Source: Dyadobacter sp. 3J3
Lineage (GTDB): Bacteria > Bacteroidota > Bacteroidia > Cytophagales > Spirosomataceae
Direction: 5' to 3'
Assembly: GCF_009801115.1 (NCBI RefSeq)
Contig: NZ_VTOL01000004.1
Location: 310,001-374,000, forward strand
DNA: 64,000 bases
Part shown: one piece after another, positions 1 through 8,961 of the stretch
Layout of the letters: every line of letters begins with the position of its first letter
Numbering within the stretch: position 1 is the stretch's first letter
The notes under the pieces: model-generated
Told to the model about the DNA's origin: nothing
Seen by the model: the letters and a program-made list of their open reading frames with translations, nothing else
Database searches by the model: none
Position numbers and translations under genes: made by a program

Positions 1-53
1 CAGTATCACTTTGGAAGATCGTAAAGTTAAGAAGAAGTCAATCCTCTTCAAGA

Positions 54-1154
54 GTGGTAATCAGTTCTGTTACTGGATTTGAGTTTAGTTATACTTCAAC
101 GGAACGGTCATTGAGGTTACTTCATGAATTTGATATGAACCTTGGTGGAAATATGCAGGGGGTGGGAATAATTCCGCAGGAGAATAAAAATAGGTATCTG
201 ATAAGTTCTATTATGGAAGAAGCGATAGCTTCAAGTTTATTGGAAGGAGCAGCTACTACACGGGAAAAGGCCAAACAAATGCTTAGAAGCCAACGTGAGC
301 CTAGAAACGAAGCTGAAAAAATGGTTTTGAATAATTACTTAACAATTCGTAGGGTATTGGAGTTAAAGAATGAAGAGCTTAGTGTTGATCTAATTCGTGA
401 TATTCATGCAACAGTTACAAAAGGAACTTTGAAAAATGAAGCAAATGAAGGAAATTTTAGAAGTAACAACGAAGTTCAGATAGTAGACTCTATTACGGGA
501 GAAGTATTTTATACACCGCCTGATTTCGAATTGCTTGAAAAATTAATGGAAGCAGTTTGTAATTTTGCAAATGAAGATAATGAAAGCGAGTTTATTCATC
601 CAATTATTCGTGGAATCATTTTGCACTTTTTGATTGGTTATATCCATCCCTTCGTTGACGGAAATGGCCGGACTGCCCGTGCATTATTTTATTGGTTTTT
701 ATTGTCAAGAAAATATTGGCTTATTGAATATTTATCTATTTCCCGAATACTTTTACAAGCCCCAAGTCAATACGCAAAGGCATATTTGCATTCAGAATTT
801 GACAACAATGATCTTACCTACTTTATCGATTTTAATTTGAAAACCTTGAAACAATCGTTGACTGAGCTCCAGGCATATATAAATTGGACAGTTGAAGATC
901 GAAGAAAAGTATTTTCTCTTATTGTTAATCAAGATTTTAATGAAAGACAAATAGATATTATTAAGGACTTTTTACGAGACAAGGATCAAACTATCAGTAT
1001 TAAGGAAATCGAATCAAAATTCGGAATTGCTAATCAAACCGCAAGAACAGATTTACTGGATTTAGTAGATAAAGGATATATCAAAGTGAGAACAATGGGA
1101 AGAAAGATGATCTTTTTTCCCATTGAAGATCTTGAAGATAAATTGAAAAAATAA
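54..1154 (+). CDS. Fic-domain protein (probable AMP transferase), 5' end uncertain
   Basis: Fic enzymes usually transfer AMP from ATP to a hydroxyl side chain of a target protein. The catalytic motif HPFVDGNGRTAR starts at His198 and is intact (HxFxxGNGRxxR). An inhibitory-helix motif of the form (S/T)xxxE(G/N) lies at residues 60-65 (SSLLEG), so the protein is probably self-inhibited through its N-terminal helix. The C-terminal 60 residues look like a winged helix (QTARTDLLDLVDKGYI), suggesting DNA binding. The start used is GTG, the only start codon in this frame inside the window, but the frame is open to the left edge, so the true start may lie outside. The gene is visibly AT-rich and converges on nuoJ. 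The target is unknown and no antitoxin gene is seen to its right. Confidence 0.85.
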   Translation: MVISSVTGFEFSYTSTERSLRLLHEFDMNLGGNMQGVGIIPQENKNRYLISSIMEEAIASSLLEGAATTREKAKQMLRSQREPRNEAEKMVLNNYLTIRRVLELKNEELSVDLIRDIHATVTKGTLKNEANEGNFRSNNEVQIVDSITGEVFYTPPDFELLEKLMEAVCNFANEDNESEFIHPIIRGIILHFLIGYIHPFVDGNGRTARALFYWFLLSRKYWLIEYLSISRILLQAPSQYAKAYLHSEFDNNDLTYFIDFNLKTLKQSLTELQAYINWTVEDRRKVFSLIVNQDFNERQIDIIKDFLRDKDQTISIKEIESKFGIANQTARTDLLDLVDKGYIKVRTMGRKMIFFPIEDLEDKLKK

Positions 1155-1159
1155 GAGTC

Positions 1160-1200
1160 GTAAACAAAAAGCGAATCAGTTACGATCCGCTTTTGTTTAC
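1160..1200. terminator. Bidirectional terminator-like hairpin between fic and nuoJ
   Basis: A 13-14 bp stem (left arm from 1160, right arm to 1200, one bulged A) separates the convergent ends of fic and nuoJ. A T-run follows on the plus strand near 1212-1219. It probably ends both transcripts. Confidence 0.6.
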
Positions 1201-1220
1201 TAGTGTATCTCGTTTTTTTA

Positions 1221-1739
1221 TCAGAAATGTCTCTCCCCAATTTCTCTCTTACCCAACATCACCGCACCTACCATCGCTACTAAAAGTAAAATAGAAGCTA
1301 ATTCGAAAGGAAGTAAATATTCACGGAAAAGAAGTTTCCCCAAACTTTCGATCATCCCGACCTGAGAATCGAACGTATTTGGATCTGCCGGGGCAATGAT
1401 TGTTTTGCGGTACGCTCCGAAAAGAATAACGAATACTGTTCCACCTACAATTGCGGCCGCAATCTTGGTCAGACTATTTTTTGATTCTTCATGAATATCC
1501 TTCACATTAAGGAACATGATCACAAAAAGGAATAATACCATGATTGCACCTGCGTAAACAATAATATTTACTGCGGCAAGGAATTGAGCATTCAATAAAA
1601 TATAATGTCCTGACAGCGTAAAGAACGTCAAAATCAGGTAAAGAACACTGTGAATAGGGTTTTTTGACAGAATAACCATCAAGGCACTAAGCACAGTTAG
1701 AAAAGACAAAAAGTAAAAAAATGATAGCGTCGGATTCAT
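1221..1739 (-). CDS. nuoJ: NADH-quinone oxidoreductase subunit J
   Basis: A membrane-arm subunit of respiratory complex I that helps link quinone reduction to proton pumping. The 172 residues give five hydrophobic segments at about 5-25, 30-48, 54-76, 91-110 and 141-162. The conserved third helix VYAGAIMVLFLFVIM (61-75) is typical of NuoJ. It is the last gene of the nuoA-J cluster, 36 bases after nuoI. The expected next genes (nuoK, L, M, N) do not follow; a hairpin and the convergent fic gene do. Confidence 0.95.
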   Translation of the reverse strand: MNPTLSFFYFLSFLTVLSALMVILSKNPIHSVLYLILTFFTLSGHYILLNAQFLAAVNIIVYAGAIMVLFLFVIMFLNVKDIHEESKNSLTKIAAAIVGGTVFVILFGAYRKTIIAPADPNTFDSQVGMIESLGKLLFREYLLPFELASILLLVAMVGAVMLGKREIGERHF

Positions 1740-1775
1740 AATATTTTTGAATTGCTGATTCGATATTTTCAGAAA

Positions 1776-2369
1776 TCAGGGAATAGCTCTTGGAACAACG
1801 TTAGTAACTTCACCATTTGCTCTTTTAGCATCCAGGATGTGAGCTTCTTCTTTGGTCCAGGCTTCACGGGTATAGCGATTGTTCATATCTTCTACCAATA
1901 AATCTTTCCCCCAGATCACCTGATTACGGTCATTGAACACAGGTATAAACTCATCATGACGTAAATATACTGCTTGTTTTGGACAAGCTTCCTCACATAA
2001 TCCGCAGAAAATGCAGCGAAGCATGTTTACTTCATAAACCGCAGCGTATTTTTCCTCTCTGTAAAGTGTTTCCTCTCCCTTTTCACGTTCAGCGGCAACC
2101 ATAGAAATTGCTTCTGCAGGGCAGGCCACTGCACATAATCCACAGGCTGTGCAACGCTCACGACCTTCGGCGTCTCTTTTAAGTATATGCCTCCCACGGA
2201 AAACCGGACCTAAATACCGTTTTACTTCGGGATATTGTATCGTTACTTTCTTGGCGAAAAAGTGCTTCAAGGTAATCGCCAGACCTGTTGCAATAGCAGG
2301 TATGTAAGCGCGTTCCATCAGCGTCATTTCTTTATTGCTTACTTGCTTAGAGCGATTTGTCAATTGCAT
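1776..2369 (-). CDS. nuoI: NADH-quinone oxidoreductase subunit I (two 4Fe-4S clusters)
   Basis: This peripheral-arm subunit carries the two tetranuclear clusters that pass electrons toward the N2 cluster of NuoB. Two complete CxxCxxCxxxCP motifs are visible: Cys73, 76, 79, 83 and Cys119, 122, 125, 129. The N-terminal 30 or so residues contain an amphipathic stretch (YIPAIATGLAITLKHF) that in this family sits on the membrane against NuoH. Met15 or Met18 are possible alternative starts. The gene lies 22 bases after nuoH in the operon. Confidence 0.95.
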   Translation of the reverse strand: MQLTNRSKQVSNKEMTLMERAYIPAIATGLAITLKHFFAKKVTIQYPEVKRYLGPVFRGRHILKRDAEGRERCTACGLCAVACPAEAISMVAAEREKGEETLYREEKYAAVYEVNMLRCIFCGLCEEACPKQAVYLRHDEFIPVFNDRNQVIWGKDLLVEDMNNRYTREAWTKEEAHILDAKRANGEVTNVVPRAIP

Positions 2370-2391
2370 GGCAATAGGGATTTTTTGTTAC

Positions 2392-3471
2392 TTATTTCAA
2401 CAAAGCAGTAATAAATGGCTTCAGGAAAAGCACACTTGCTCCGGTGATGATAATATTAAAGATAGCCAATGGAATCAGTTTTTTCCAGCCTAAATTCATC
2501 AACTGGTCATAGCGGAAACGTGGAAGTGTCCATCTAACCCACATGTAGAAGAAGATGAAGAATAAAGCTTTTCCAAAGAATACGCCCGTACCGATCAAGG
2601 TAGCAATGTTGTGGCCTGTTGTTGTACCCAATGACGCAGTCAATTGGTTGTATACCCAATCCATTCCGGGATAGTTATAGCCTCCAAAATAAAGGACAGA
2701 AATAATAGCAGACGAAACAAACATGTTAATATATTCTGCGAACAGGTAAAATCCAAGTTTCATACTTCCGTATTCTGTATGGTATCCACCTACAAGCTCC
2801 GTTTCACATTCCGGTAAATCGAAAGGAACGCGGTTACATTCTGCAAAAGAACAGGTAAGGAAAATGATGAAACCCAATGGCTGATAGAAGATATTCCAGT
2901 TTCCACCATGTTGCTGGGCAACAATATCACCAAGTGATAAAGAGCTGCTCATCATCAGAATAGCAATCAGGGAAAGTCCCATTGCCACCTCGTAACTAAT
3001 ATTTTGAGAAGCTGCACGAATCGCTCCAAGTAGCGAAAACTTGTTGTTCGAAGCCCAGCCACCAATCATAATTCCATAAACGCCCAAGGCAACAACGCCA
3101 AAAACGTAAAGTATACCAATATTGGATTCAACGCCCTGAAGAACAACTTCAACGCCGCCGTAACGGAAAGTGCTACCAAAAGGAATTACCGCACTGGCAA
3201 GTAAAGCTGTCAACATCGCTAAACTTGGTCCGGAGATAAATAACCATTTGTTAGCAAGCGCAGGAATAAAATCTTCTTTAAAGAACATTTTACCAGCATC
3301 CGCCAAAGGTTGTAATAATCCGCCCGGTCCCGCTCTGTTTGGTCCCATCCGGTCCTGAATAAAACCAGCCACTTTGCGCTCTCCCCAGGTCGAGTACATT
3401 GCGATTACCAGTGTTAGAACAAAAACAACCAGAATTGTTATTGTTTTGATAATAAACTCCGTTAATTCCAT
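2392..3471 (-). CDS. nuoH: NADH-quinone oxidoreductase subunit H
   Basis: The membrane subunit that joins the peripheral arm to the membrane arm and forms much of the quinone channel. The 359-residue protein has about eight hydrophobic helices. The signature loop GERKVAGFIQDRMGPNRAGP (30-49) and the acidic loop around residues 209-238 (AECNRVPFDLPECETE) are both intact. Length is close to the usual 320-360. It follows nuoG by 35 bases and is co-directional with the whole cluster. Confidence 0.96.
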   Translation of the reverse strand: MELTEFIIKTITILVVFVLTLVIAMYSTWGERKVAGFIQDRMGPNRAGPGGLLQPLADAGKMFFKEDFIPALANKWLFISGPSLAMLTALLASAVIPFGSTFRYGGVEVVLQGVESNIGILYVFGVVALGVYGIMIGGWASNNKFSLLGAIRAASQNISYEVAMGLSLIAILMMSSSLSLGDIVAQQHGGNWNIFYQPLGFIIFLTCSFAECNRVPFDLPECETELVGGYHTEYGSMKLGFYLFAEYINMFVSSAIISVLYFGGYNYPGMDWVYNQLTASLGTTTGHNIATLIGTGVFFGKALFFIFFYMWVRWTLPRFRYDQLMNLGWKKLIPLAIFNIIITGASVLFLKPFITALLK

Positions 3472-3506
3472 TTTTTTACTTCACAGTTAAATAATGATGG
3501 CAGAAA

Positions 3507-4625
3507 TTAATTTCTGTTATCTGTTAATAGCGAACGATGATTTGCCTTATCGTTATTTTCTATGCTCTGATGGCGAACTGTTTCAATATCCGTTGTATAC
3601 TCACGCTCATCGTCAATTGGCTTGAATTGACTTGCGGCAAGTCTAAGTGAGAAATCAGGTTTTGCGATAAGATCTTTACGATACTTATTGGCAGAAATAA
3701 CCGAACTGCGTTTCACTTTGGTTGGTCCTTCGATAACCCAGTCGCTTGTTTTTTTACGCTCGAAACGGCATTTGTTGCAAATGAACTCGTTCACTTCACC
3801 CCAAATATTTTTGCGGGCTGTAACACGTATCACTTCATCACCACGATACCAAAGTGTAACTTTTCCGCTGCATTTGTCGCAATCGCAGTGTGCATCTTCC
3901 GGTTTTGAGAACCACACACGGCTTTTGAAACGGTACGTTTTATCTGTCAACGCACCCACCGGGCAAACATCGATTACGTTTCCTGAGAAATCATTATCAA
4001 TTGCTTTTTCGATATAAGTACTGATTTCAGAAGCATCCCCGCGGTTCATTACCCCGTGCACACGTTTGTCTGTAATCTGGTCAGCTGTGTAAACACAACG
4101 GTAGCACAAAATGCAACGTGTCATGTGAAGCTGAACAAATGGTCCAATATCTATTTTGTCGAAAGTTCTGCGGTCTTCTTCGTAGCGTGTTTTTACCGAA
4201 CCGTGCTCAAAAGAGAAATCCTGAAGATGACATTCACCAGCCTGGTCACAAACCGGACAGTCAAGCGGATGGTTAATCAACAGGAATTCAACAATGCTTT
4301 TACGCGTATCAAGTACAGACGGATTCGTTGTATTTTCAACGATCATTCCTTCCTGAACCTGCGTAATACATGACGGAACCAGCTTAGGCATCGGACGAGG
4401 ATCTTTTGCAGAACCTGCGGCCACACGAACCAGACAAGCACGGCATTTACCGCCTGATGTCGGAAGCGGTTTGTAATAACACATGGCAGGAGGTACCAAA
4501 TGTCCCTGGCTCTCATCTGCTTCGGCAATTTTACGTGCCGCCTGCATGATGGTAGTTCCCGGTTCCACTTCGACCTCAATGCCGTCGAAAGTTATTTTTA
4601 TTAACTGAGGTTTTACTTCTTCCAT
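3507..4625 (-). CDS. nuoG: Complex I iron-sulfur subunit G, short form without the molybdopterin-type domain
   Basis: Carries part of the electron wire of complex I. The N-terminal ferredoxin-like domain has the 2Fe-2S ligands Cys49, 61, 64 and 86. A His-Cys3 4Fe-4S site follows (His119, Cys123, 126, 132), then Cys171, 174, 177 with Cys221. A further cysteine group, Cys247, 249, 252 with Cys283 and 286, looks like the remains of the domain holding the extra N7-type cluster. At 372 residues the protein is about half the length of E. coli-type NuoG and lacks the large molybdopterin-oxidoreductase-like domain. Such short forms are known in Bacteroidota, so this is probably intact rather than truncated. 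The last 50 residues are low in recognisable motifs. Confidence 0.9.
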   Translation of the reverse strand: MEEVKPQLIKITFDGIEVEVEPGTTIMQAARKIAEADESQGHLVPPAMCYYKPLPTSGGKCRACLVRVAAGSAKDPRPMPKLVPSCITQVQEGMIVENTTNPSVLDTRKSIVEFLLINHPLDCPVCDQAGECHLQDFSFEHGSVKTRYEEDRRTFDKIDIGPFVQLHMTRCILCYRCVYTADQITDKRVHGVMNRGDASEISTYIEKAIDNDFSGNVIDVCPVGALTDKTYRFKSRVWFSKPEDAHCDCDKCSGKVTLWYRGDEVIRVTARKNIWGEVNEFICNKCRFERKKTSDWVIEGPTKVKRSSVISANKYRKDLIAKPDFSLRLAASQFKPIDDEREYTTDIETVRHQSIENNDKANHRSLLTDNRN

Positions 4626-4669
4626 ATCAAGACTTCAATAATCGTCTTAGTTACTTAATCTATATCCGA

Positions 4670-4699
4670 TCCTGTTTTAAAAGAATAAATAAAACAGGA
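4670..4699 (-). other. Intercistronic hairpin between nuoF and nuoG
   Basis: The 99-base nuoF-nuoG gap is the longest in the operon and holds a perfect 10 bp stem (4670-4679 with 4690-4699) and a 10-base loop. It is not followed by a clear T-run in the transcribed direction, so it may stabilise or process the mRNA, or cause partial termination. Confidence 0.45.
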
Positions 4700-4724
4700 C
4701 ATTTGGTATTTTAACCTCTTAAAA

Positions 4725-6062
4725 TCAGGCCAATACAGCACCCATAAATACAGCACCTGGCTGGGTAGCTTCTTTCGGGCTGTTGATATGCCATTCAAAT
4801 TCCTCGCGAAAATGACGGATTGCACTGGCGATTGGCCAGGCAGCTGCATCACCTAACGGACAAATTGTATTCCCTTCGATTTTTTTAGCCACATCAACAA
4901 GCAGATCAATATCATGCAAACTTCCGTGACCATGTTCAATACGGTGAAGAACTTTCTCCATCCAGCCTGTACCTTCACGGCAAGGGCTGCATTGTCCACA
5001 TGATTCGTGGTGATAAAAACGGGAGAAATTCCAGGTATTACGAACGATACAAGCTGTTTCATCAAAAACAATAAAACCACCTGAGCCCATCATGGTTCCA
5101 GTTGCAAAACCGCCGTCAGACAGTGATTCATAACTCATCAACCGATCTTCACCAGCTGCTGTTTTTGTAATCAAATGTGCAGGTAAAATAGGAACTGAGG
5201 AACCTCCGGCGACCAATGCTTTCAAATAATGTCCTTTGCGGATACCTCCACAATATTCATCTGAATTAAGGAATTCGTCAACACCAAGTCCCAATTCGAT
5301 TTCATAAACGCCGGGTTTTTGAATATGACCCGAAGCAGAAATAAGTTTCGTACCAGTACTGCGACCAATTCCAATGGCAGCATAAGCATCACCACCATGG
5401 TTGATAACCCAGGGCATATTCGCGATGGATTCAACGTTATTTACCACCGTTGGACTTTGATACAAGCCTTTTACCGCAGGAAATGGTGGTTTGTTACGAG
5501 GATTTCCTCTTTTGCCTTCCAAGGATTCCAGCAAGGCAGTTTCTTCTCCACAGATGTAAGCGCCACCACCTGACTGAACGACAAGTTCAAGGTCATAACC
5601 GCTTCCTAATATATTTTTACCCAAAAAACCATTTACTTTCGCTTCTTCGATGGCCTTTTCAAGGATTCTGATCACATACATAAGTTCGCCACGAACATAT
5701 ATAAAAGACTTATTCGCTCCCAAAGCATAGCTGGAAACGATCATTCCTTCAATAAGTAAGTGAGGAATCGATTTCATCAGGTGGTGATCTTTGAAAGTAC
5801 CAGGCTCTGATTCATCAGCATTACAAACTAAATAACGGGGAACCCCTTCTGGTTTTGCCAAAAAGCCCCATTTCATCCCCATTGGAAATCCTGCACCACC
5901 TCGTCCGCGTATACCGGATTTCTTAGCTTCTTCCACAACCTCTTCCGAGGACATGGTTTTTATTGCTTTTTCAACAGCAGCATAACCGCCTTGTTTGCGG
6001 TATACCTCGAAGGTTTCAATACCTGGAACATTGATATGCTCCGTTAATATTTTTGTAGCCAT
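4725..6062 (-). CDS. nuoF: NADH-quinone oxidoreductase subunit F (NADH and FMN binding)
   Basis: The entry point of complex I: it oxidises NADH through FMN and passes electrons to the N3 cluster. The glycine-rich nucleotide-binding segment GRGGAGFPMGMKW is at 53-65. The 4Fe-4S ligands Cys355, 358, 361 (SCGQCSPCREG) and Cys401 (NTICPLGD) are all present. The length of 445 is typical. It lies 32 bases after nuoE and 99 bases before nuoG. Confidence 0.97.
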   Translation of the reverse strand: MATKILTEHINVPGIETFEVYRKQGGYAAVEKAIKTMSSEEVVEEAKKSGIRGRGGAGFPMGMKWGFLAKPEGVPRYLVCNADESEPGTFKDHHLMKSIPHLLIEGMIVSSYALGANKSFIYVRGELMYVIRILEKAIEEAKVNGFLGKNILGSGYDLELVVQSGGGAYICGEETALLESLEGKRGNPRNKPPFPAVKGLYQSPTVVNNVESIANMPWVINHGGDAYAAIGIGRSTGTKLISASGHIQKPGVYEIELGLGVDEFLNSDEYCGGIRKGHYLKALVAGGSSVPILPAHLITKTAAGEDRLMSYESLSDGGFATGTMMGSGGFIVFDETACIVRNTWNFSRFYHHESCGQCSPCREGTGWMEKVLHRIEHGHGSLHDIDLLVDVAKKIEGNTICPLGDAAAWPIASAIRHFREEFEWHINSPKEATQPGAVFMGAVLA

Positions 6063-6094
6063 TTTCAGAATACTATTTTCAGCTTATAAAAGGC

Positions 6095-6592
6095 TTATTT
6101 ACTCAACTCTTCAATGATCTCATCAACACGTTCGCGGGTCAGGTTCATGTAGAACTGCTCACGAATCTGGAAAACCGGTCCCCAGCCACAAGCTGCAAGA
6201 CATTCTACTTCTTTGATCGTAAACAGACCATCAGCCGTTGTTTCTCCCGCCTGAATACCCAGTTTTTGTTTCAGATAATCATATATTTCTTCACCACCCA
6301 TCAGGCAACAAGGGCCCGTACGGCAATATTCAATTACATGTTTCCCAACCGGATCAAGGTGATACATCGTATAAAATGATGCTACCTCATAAACTTCTAC
6401 CGGTTCGATACTTAATATTTCAGCAACGTAATCCATCACTTCACTGCTAACCCACCCCCATTGTTCCTGGGCAATATGTAAAACAGGAAGTAAGGCCGAT
6501 TTTTGGCGACCTTCCGGATAACGTGTAATTACTTCTTTTACTTTCGCAAGTCGTTCCGGGGTAAACGCAACGGGATTTGGTGTTTCAGTCAT
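6095..6592 (-). CDS. nuoE: NADH-quinone oxidoreductase subunit E (2Fe-2S)
   Basis: A thioredoxin-fold subunit that holds the off-path N1a 2Fe-2S cluster next to FMN. The four ligands are visible as Cys90, Cys95, Cys131 and Cys135 (CRTGPC and CLAAC). At 165 residues it has the normal length. It sits 41 bases after nuoD and pairs functionally with NuoF, which follows it. Confidence 0.96.
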   Translation of the reverse strand: MTETPNPVAFTPERLAKVKEVITRYPEGRQKSALLPVLHIAQEQWGWVSSEVMDYVAEILSIEPVEVYEVASFYTMYHLDPVGKHVIEYCRTGPCCLMGGEEIYDYLKQKLGIQAGETTADGLFTIKEVECLAACGWGPVFQIREQFYMNLTRERVDEIIEELSK

Positions 6593-6633
6593 TTCTAATG
6601 CGATCTTTTGAAAATCAAATAATCAATCTGATT

Positions 6634-7860
6634 TTATGCGTCCAATTCTCCTGCAATAACGTTCAGGCTACTCATTGTAAGAATAGCATCTGAAAGCGTG
6701 CTTCCTTTGCACATTTCAGGGAAGGCCTGGTAATATATAAAACTCGGGCGACGGAAGTGCAAACGATAAGGAGCTCTTCCACCATCGCTGATCATGTAAA
6801 AACCAAGTTCTCCGTTTCCGCCTTCCACTGCGTGGTAAACTTCCCCAATTGGCGCATCTATTTCTCCCATTACAATTTTAAAATGGTAGATCAGTGCCTC
6901 CATATTGCTATAAACTTCTTTTTTAGCAGGAAGATAATATTCAGGGGTATCAGCGAAATAAGGGCCAACTGGAAGATTTTCCAAAGCCTGTTCTACTATT
7001 TTCAGACTTTGCCACATTTCTTCAATGCGTACATTATACCTGTCAAAAGTATCACCGCTTTGTCCGATAGGGATGCTGAAATCAAAATCTTCATAAGACG
7101 AATAAGGATTCATCACACGAACGTCATAATCCAACCCGGCTGCACGCAAATTTGGTCCTGTAAAACCGTATGAAAGTGCTCGTTCCAGTGAAATTGGTCC
7201 AACATTAATAACCCGGTCCATAAAAATACGGTTACGGCTCATCAGTTTTTCAAACTCACGCAAAACGGGTGGAAATGTCGTGATAAATTCACGAATCTTA
7301 CGGATCGCTGTACTTGACAAGTCACGCTCCATACCACCGATACGTCCCATATTTGTTGTCAGACGCGCACCGCAGACTTCTTCGTAGATTTCATAAATAT
7401 CCTCACGTTTTTGCATTACGTAAAGGAAACCTGAAAACGCACCCGAATCCACACCCAAAATACTATTACAAATCAGGTGATCCGAAATACGGGCAAGCTC
7501 CATCATGATGACGCGGATATATTGCGCACGTTTTGGAACTTCTATCTGCAAAAACTTTTCCATCGTCATATGCCATCCAAAATTATTGATTGGCGACGAG
7601 CAATAGTTCATGCGGTCGGTAAGCGTAGTCAGCTGATAGTACGGACGTCTTTCAGCAATTTTTTCGAAAGCTCTGTGTATATAACCAATGGTCTGTTCGC
7701 CGGAAACGATTTTTTCTCCATCCATTTGCAGGATGTTCTGAAAAATACCGTGGGTTGCCGGGTGGGTAGGACCAAGGTTTAGGGTAGTAAGTTCCTCTAT
7801 CAATTCAGGTAATTCTGATTGAGTTGGAACATTATGCGGTAATAATTCGATATCTGCCAT
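6634..7860 (-). CDS. nuoD: NADH-quinone oxidoreductase subunit D (49-kDa type)
   Basis: Related to the large subunit of NiFe hydrogenases; together with NuoB it forms the quinone-reducing site. The conserved loop GPTHPATHG (30-38) carries the quinone-site histidines. It is a separate gene, not a NuoCD fusion, and has the expected length of 408 residues. The gene is 23 bases after nuoC. Confidence 0.97.
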   Translation of the reverse strand: MADIELLPHNVPTQSELPELIEELTTLNLGPTHPATHGIFQNILQMDGEKIVSGEQTIGYIHRAFEKIAERRPYYQLTTLTDRMNYCSSPINNFGWHMTMEKFLQIEVPKRAQYIRVIMMELARISDHLICNSILGVDSGAFSGFLYVMQKREDIYEIYEEVCGARLTTNMGRIGGMERDLSSTAIRKIREFITTFPPVLREFEKLMSRNRIFMDRVINVGPISLERALSYGFTGPNLRAAGLDYDVRVMNPYSSYEDFDFSIPIGQSGDTFDRYNVRIEEMWQSLKIVEQALENLPVGPYFADTPEYYLPAKKEVYSNMEALIYHFKIVMGEIDAPIGEVYHAVEGGNGELGFYMISDGGRAPYRLHFRRPSFIYYQAFPEMCKGSTLSDAILTMSSLNVIAGELDA

Positions 7861-7883
7861 AACTTACTCTTTTCCTGATAGGG

Positions 7884-8384
7884 TCATCGACCAAAAAGCG
7901 CATCAATTTTATCTTCACGTGTAGCATCTTCAAGCGCATATTGCTTACGCATCGGGAAATAATCCATTTCCTCAATGTTCAGAATACGTACCAGATTGGG
8001 ATGACCGTCAAAAAGAATTCCGTAGAAGTCATAAGTTTCACGCTCCATCCAGTTTGCGCTGGCGTAAAGTACCGTTGCGGTTGGAATATGAATATCTGCT
8101 TCGGCGATGAAAACCTTAATACGGATCCTGAAATTATGGATAAAGCTGTGCGCGTGATAAACAACAGCAAATTCCTTGTCGGTATTGTCAGGATAGTGCA
8201 CACCTGTCAAATCCGTAAGGAAGTTTATCTGGTAATTTTTATGCTTGTTCAAATAGTCAAGGACCGGAATAATTTGTTCCCGGGTTGTCGAGAGTGTCAG
8301 CATTCCATAAGGCTCCTCGAAGTCAAATACCTGATCACCAAATTTCCCTAATAGCTCTTCGGCTACTTCCTGATTGCTTAGCAT
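7884..8384 (-). CDS. nuoC: NADH-quinone oxidoreductase subunit C (30-kDa type)
   Basis: A small peripheral-arm subunit that scaffolds NuoD and NuoI. The signature segment around RETYDFYGILFDGHPNLVRIL is present near residue 115. It is 166 residues and ends with a basic tail. It begins only 6 bases after the end of nuoB, so the two are probably translationally coupled. Confidence 0.94.
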   Translation of the reverse strand: MLSNQEVAEELLGKFGDQVFDFEEPYGMLTLSTTREQIIPVLDYLNKHKNYQINFLTDLTGVHYPDNTDKEFAVVYHAHSFIHNFRIRIKVFIAEADIHIPTATVLYASANWMERETYDFYGILFDGHPNLVRILNIEEMDYFPMRKQYALEDATREDKIDALFGR

Positions 8385-8390
8385 AGGTAA

Positions 8391-8933
8391 TTATTGTATG
8401 TTGTAGGATGCTAACAGTTCCTGATATTCGTCGGTATTTCTACGGCGAAGTTTTTCGTTTTGAGCCAGTTTCTGGATTCCCATCAATCCGTCAATGATTT
8501 GTTCGGGACGGGGAGGGCAGCCAGGTACATAGATATCAACAGGAATAATTCTGTCAATTCCCTGCAAAACGCTGTATGTATCAAAAATCCCACCGCTTGA
8601 TGCACAAGCCCCAACAGCCAAAACCCAACGAGGTTCTGCCATCTGAAGGTAAACCTGCTTAACGACAGGGGCCATTTTTTTAGCAATAGTCCCCATCACC
8701 ATAAGCAAATCTGCCTGACGTGGTGAAAAGCTTGGACGTTCCGATCCGAAACGTGATATATCATAATGAGCACCCATGGTAGCCATAAATTCAATACCAC
8801 AGCAAGAAGTTGCAAATGGTAATGGCCACAGGGAGTAACTCCGGGCAAGACCGATTGCTTCGTCAAATGATGTTGCAAAAAATCCTGATCCGCTATGTCC
8901 TTGCGGTGCTTCCGCTATTGTTACTTCTTTCAT
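8391..8933 (-). CDS. nuoB: NADH-quinone oxidoreductase subunit B (N2 cluster)
   Basis: Holds the terminal 4Fe-4S cluster N2 that reduces quinone. The ligands are the tandem Cys44-Cys45 (TSCCGIEF), Cys110 (GACASSGG) and Cys139 (PGCPPRPE). The length of 180 is usual. It lies 28 bases after nuoA. Confidence 0.97.
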   Translation of the reverse strand: MKEVTIAEAPQGHSGSGFFATSFDEAIGLARSYSLWPLPFATSCCGIEFMATMGAHYDISRFGSERPSFSPRQADLLMVMGTIAKKMAPVVKQVYLQMAEPRWVLAVGACASSGGIFDTYSVLQGIDRIIPVDIYVPGCPPRPEQIIDGLMGIQKLAQNEKLRRRNTDEYQELLASYNIQ

Positions 8934-8961
8934 AACCTTTTTGATTACAATGATTTATAAT

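Noticed and set aside
54..1154. Fic protein as part of a toxin-antitoxin or defence system
   Set aside because: No antitoxin-like partner is visible, the inhibitory motif is in the same chain, and the left side lies outside the window, so a defence role cannot be supported.
6757..7173. 138-codon plus-strand frame opposite nuoD
   Set aside because: Shadow of nuoD, which is complete and conserved.
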